A stretch of 22,422 nt of DNA from Gnetum montanum (taxonomy: Eukaryota; Streptophyta; Gnetopsida; Gnetales; Gnetaceae). Positions 19,292 to 22,422 of this stretch are shown here, one piece after another (positions within the stretch are counted from its first letter, which is position 1; each line of letters starts with the position of its first letter). Below the pieces are notes generated by a model. The model saw only the letters and a program-made list of their open reading frames with translations, did no database searches and was not told the origin of the DNA. A program made the position numbers and the translations under genes. The stretch covers positions 134,689 to 157,110 of the forward strand of contig MNCI01003676.1 of NCBI GenBank assembly GCA_015680685.1, written 5' to 3'.

Positions 19292-20466
19292 ATAAGGATA
19301 TTAAAATAATAATCATGAGAGTTAATATCAAAAGTCAACCTTCAATAACACATAACTAAAATAATAATAAAATAATATCTTACACCTATGATCATTAAAT
19401 AAGGACTTAATGCTAAAATCCTAACTTTTGACCAATAAACTTAACCCAATTGATGAACCCTTAATTGCCTTTAGTTTAAATGAAAATTTGTTTAATTTTT
19501 TTTGTTATCTAGCCATATTGAAGTACATCAGATTCCTTGATGATATGTTATCTGTACTAATGCTGTTTTTAGAGGCTATGTATTGTAGGATATAGCAGCA
19601 ATGATAAGTATCGATAACATACTAATTTGCATGGATAATTTTAGCAAACTTCAATGGAGAACATATCAATTTTCATCACAAGAATTGATAGGAATCAACC
19701 TAAATCATATTTATCTCTACAAAGATTGTGATAGGAATCGATATCATTAAAACTAGTTGATCCAAAACCCTTACTAAAATGAAGATATTGTTATAGGCTG
19801 TGCATGTGATGAACACTAATAAATTTAGAAGACAAAAGACATCATTACCATGATCTAGATCGATAAGTGAGTTACAATAGTATTGATCCATGTCAAACCC
19901 TACAATATAAATGGATATGCTTAGTTAGCTAATCTTTCCAGAATTAAGACGTGACCCTTCTTGTATAAAAGGGATCCTTTTACTCAAGCTAGGGGAATTT
20001 GATATCCAAGATAACCCATGTCACTTTGAATCCATATCCTTATTTTCTCAAAGAATTATCAAAAGTGGACTAGTTGAACCTTGGGGTAACTATAAACCAT
20101 TGGAGTCCATCAATGGGTTATTAACGTTATTGCATTATGAAACAACAAGGTAGAATCATAGATTGTGATATCTCCTTTGTACTCCTCACAAATCACAATT
20201 CGTACTTAATATCTTCAAAGTTAATTTAATCTTAAAATTTCATTCTTAAACTTAAGTTATAAGTTAGGGTGAGAATTTGATTTAGCTTATGAGTGACAAT
20301 CATAAATCTAGGATTTAACTAGAATTAAATTTAATTATTTGTTATCTTGATGATTTCTTTGACTTTCAACCATTTCTCCATGGATATAACTTGCAAGTTA
20401 GTCACAAACGAGGTGATATTCCTACAATGAATGTAATATAGCCCCAAAATTTTTTATGGCTTTCCA
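19292..20466 (+). repeat. 5' LTR of element B (left edge not determined) plus possible flank
   Basis: The right edge is defined by CCA at 20464-20466, three bases before the primer-binding site. A good TATA box lies at 19964. The left edge cannot be fixed because the second LTR is outside the window; TGTTATCTAGCC at 19503 is one possible start. A 9-bp inverted repeat, TATGTTATC (19544-19552) and GATAACATA (19613-19621), lies in the putative U3. A minus-strand open frame at 19700-19891 shows no recognisable protein. Confidence 0.5.
19964..19971 (+). promoter_or_regulatory. TATA box in the LTR of element B
   Basis: CTTGTATAAAAGGGATCC contains TATAAAAG, the strongest TATA match in the window, about 500 bp before the LTR end. 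A start near 19995 would be expected. Confidence 0.5.
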
Positions 20467-20469
20467 ATT

Positions 20470-20487
20470 TGATGCCATTGTTTGGGA
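20470..20487 (+). promoter_or_regulatory. Primer-binding site of element B, decayed tRNA-Asp type
   Basis: TGATGCCATTGTTTGGGA matches 12 of 18 bases of the primer-binding site complementary to plant tRNA-Asp (TGGCGCCGTTGCCGGGGA), which is typical of Athila elements. Five of the six differences are transitions, and both CpG sites that lost a base have become TG or CA. Confidence 0.6.
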
Positions 20488-20779
20488 GGCTGACAAAGTT
20501 AATGTTCACCAAAAAAAAGTATACATTCTTTCTATCTTGTATTTTTAGCAAAGGTTTACTTTAATTATTTTCATGTAAAAATAAAAATAAGAAGATTAAA
20601 TTCAAGGAAAAAGTACAAGAAAATTTTCAAGAGTCAGCCCCATTAGTTCCTAAGACATTAAAAGGTTATAGGAAAACTACAATTAAAGTTGTAATTATAG
20701 GTGTAATAAAAACTGTTTGCAAGTTTCTAGGACTGATTACTCATAAATTAAGTAAAGAAGGTTGCACTTGTTAATTTTA
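20488..20779 (+). other. Leader of element B
   Basis: AT-rich non-coding sequence between the primer-binding site and the first gag codon. I see no other structure. Confidence 0.45.
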
Positions 20780-22249
20780 ATGACATCTAATAAGCAACAT
20801 AAAAATCCATCTCAAATTCAAACTCCTAGGAATACTAAAATTTACTACAGAAATATTATAAATAATTTAGAACATATTCTAGAAGAACTAGAATAAGAAT
20901 AACCTAGTCTTGAAGTACATGAATTCAAAGGGTAAACTTCTACTAGTATCCCCATAACTTTTGAAACTTCTAGAATCCCCATATAATAAAGAATATTAGC
21001 TAATAATAAATTAGAATTCCACTTAACTCAATCAGCCCATAAAAGGCAACAAGTTATTCAAAACAATACTAAGATAATGGAAGAAATTTTATTCAATCAA
21101 CACATAGGTTTAACTAGACAAGTTTAAGCCTTAAAAAAGACTATATAATCTCCTATTATATAGGTAGAAGAAAGTACAATTAACATTTTTGAAAAAATTA
21201 AAATAACAACTCAATTTTCATTTTCAATAGCATTTAATTCACTTTTTAATAGCTTAAACATTGTAATGCAAACAAAAAATCCAATTATAGTTACATTTTC
21301 CCAAAATCCTAACCTTGGCCAAATATTAAGTCACATGTCCACTATGGGAGGAACCACTCAAACAATAAGTACCTTAAATTTTTAAACTCCTCTCCCTTTG
21401 ATAGCTACATCTAGTTCTATAGCATGTTTCATTATGATTTCAACCTTGGGTACTTCTTCATTTACAATTGAATCCCCTTCATATCATACCACTCCCCCAA
21501 TCTCACAAAGCTCAATTCTAGTTTCTTTTCATAGTATAACCTCTAATATTCCATCGGGTCAAATATGTCAAGGTCAAACCTTAGAAGATTTATTAAATCA
21601 AAGAACACCAATAATTCCTCAAGGACTATTAGTTTTTCCCTCAAGAAGAAATGTAGAAGTTAAAAATTCTCATTTACTACCCATTTTTAGGGGAACTAAT
21701 GATGAAGAATCTATAACACATGCTAGAGAATTTGAAACCATGATAGCTAATGAAGTAGAGGATAGGAGAAAAATGATAGCTTTCAAATCTACCTTAAAAT
21801 ATAAAGCTAATTTTTGGCTCCAAGCCTTGCAAACTCAAATAGGCTCATGGAATGAATTTAAGGCAACATTTATTCAATTCTTCCTCTCTAATGATAGGCT
21901 ATATACCCTTAGTAGAAAATTTATGAGCATTAAAAAAAAAGGAACATGAGGATTATGAAAATTCCTTTGATAGGTTTAAGTCTATATCTTAAAAATCCTA
22001 ATCATGGATTTTCAGCCCATCAATTAAATTAATTCTTTATAGAAAGGCTATTACCATATTGTAGGCAAAATGTAGACTTTACCTATGCGGGAAACATTTT
22101 AAATATGACACCAAAAGAAGGTTTGAGGATTATTGATTCTTTGGTAAATCAAAATAAATGTTAACCAAAACTAGATTTCATGTAGGGGGTAACTCAGAAA
22201 ACTAAGCAATTGAATAGAAAGGTTGATGAATTTACTAGATTAAATAAGT
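20780..22249 (+). pseudogene. gag: gag of element B (Athila-like), broken
   Basis: The frame beginning ATGACATCTAAT at 20780 (MTSNKQHKNP) can be followed to 21949 with about nine in-frame stops, all before 21386. The conserved gag domain is in the last open part (21398-21949): HLLPIFRGTNDEE, EFETMIAN, FKSTLKYKANFWLQALQTQI, WNEFKATFIQFFL. A run of nine A (21932-21940) marks a frame change, after which EHEDYENSFDRFKSIS continues, and a second change near 21985 leads to ERLLPYCRQNVDFTYAGN, NMTPKEGLRIIDSL (about 22093-22146) and RKVDEFTRLNK. These blocks follow the plant Athila-type gag order. TGA at 22249 coincides with an abrupt change in composition, so protease and pol are missing from this window. 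There is no ATG at the start of the long open part (21398). Confidence 0.78.
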
Positions 22250-22422
22250 GATGAGTGGCGAGGTACCCCTACACTCTACCATACGAATACGAGCGTACAC
22301 GCGCGATCCGGTCGAACTCCGCAGACTAAATGCCTTAACGCCACAAGAAACACTTGGGGTTAATCGTTCGTTGTCTTCCCAGGCTTGCTTGTATGTGTCA
22401 CGGTGTATGGTTAAGCAAGTCT
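22250..22422. other. CpG-rich segment abutting element B gag
   Basis: About 14 CpG sites occur in 173 bases, compared with very few in the preceding kilobases. The change begins right after the last readable gag codon. No protein or RNA is recognised; one frame is open for about 25 codons after 22251. It may be the end of a younger insertion, unmethylated host sequence, or an assembly join. Confidence 0.5.

Noticed and set aside
19700-19891. 63-codon minus-strand open frame
   Set aside because: It lies in the probable LTR of element B; hydrophobic content fits AT-rich composition and no family is recognised.

Overview
This window looks like repeat-dense intergenic DNA from a land plant with a large, heavily methylated genome. 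A gymnosperm is my best guess, from the style of the elements and the AT-rich, CpG-poor composition, but no host gene is present to test that. I found no intact protein-coding gene, tRNA, rRNA or CRISPR array. The content is decayed Ty3/gypsy LTR retrotransposons, material inserted into them, and long stretches of old tandem repeats.

Region by region. Bases 1-170 are unusually CpG-rich and look like a core promoter or LTR fragment on the minus strand. Bases 170-936 hold no gene. From about 937 to 19291 lies one very large Tat-lineage retrotransposon (element A) on the plus strand: 5' LTR (about 937-2373), primer-binding site (2383-2400), leader, gag remnant (about 3317-5400), protease (5771-6143, resuming 8511-8942), then a long gap, then pol (14589-18093) with reverse transcriptase, RNase H, the second archaeal-type RNase H typical of the Tat/Ogre lineage, and integrase. 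A polypurine tract (18963-18978) and a shortened 3' LTR (18979-19291) follow.

Element A is interrupted twice. The protease domain is split by 6144-8505. This block is flanked by the 5-base direct repeat TGGTA, carries a TATA box and a roughly 196-bp repeat array, and is best explained as a solo LTR. Between the protease linker and reverse transcriptase is 5.6 kb of non-coding DNA (8943-14588) with a 33-bp minisatellite, an AT-rich array of about 190 bp period, and ten monomers of about 193 bp, each built around an inverted repeat. This gap sits where Ogre/Tat elements are known to carry an intron, so it is either a grossly expanded intron or a second insertion.

Downstream, about 19300-22249 is the 5' part of a second retrotransposon (element B, Athila-like). 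It has an LTR with a TATAAAAG box, a decayed tRNA-Asp-type primer-binding site, and a gag gene with several in-frame stops and two frameshifts. Gag stops at about 22249, where the sequence turns abruptly CpG-rich to the end of the window.

Both elements are dead. Much of the damage is nonsense codons that single C-to-T or G-to-A changes can explain, as expected from decay of methylated DNA. The feature with the least ready explanation is the repeated appearance of 190-196 bp tandem periodicity and of the word AGCATAGTC in the LTR, leader and internal arrays.
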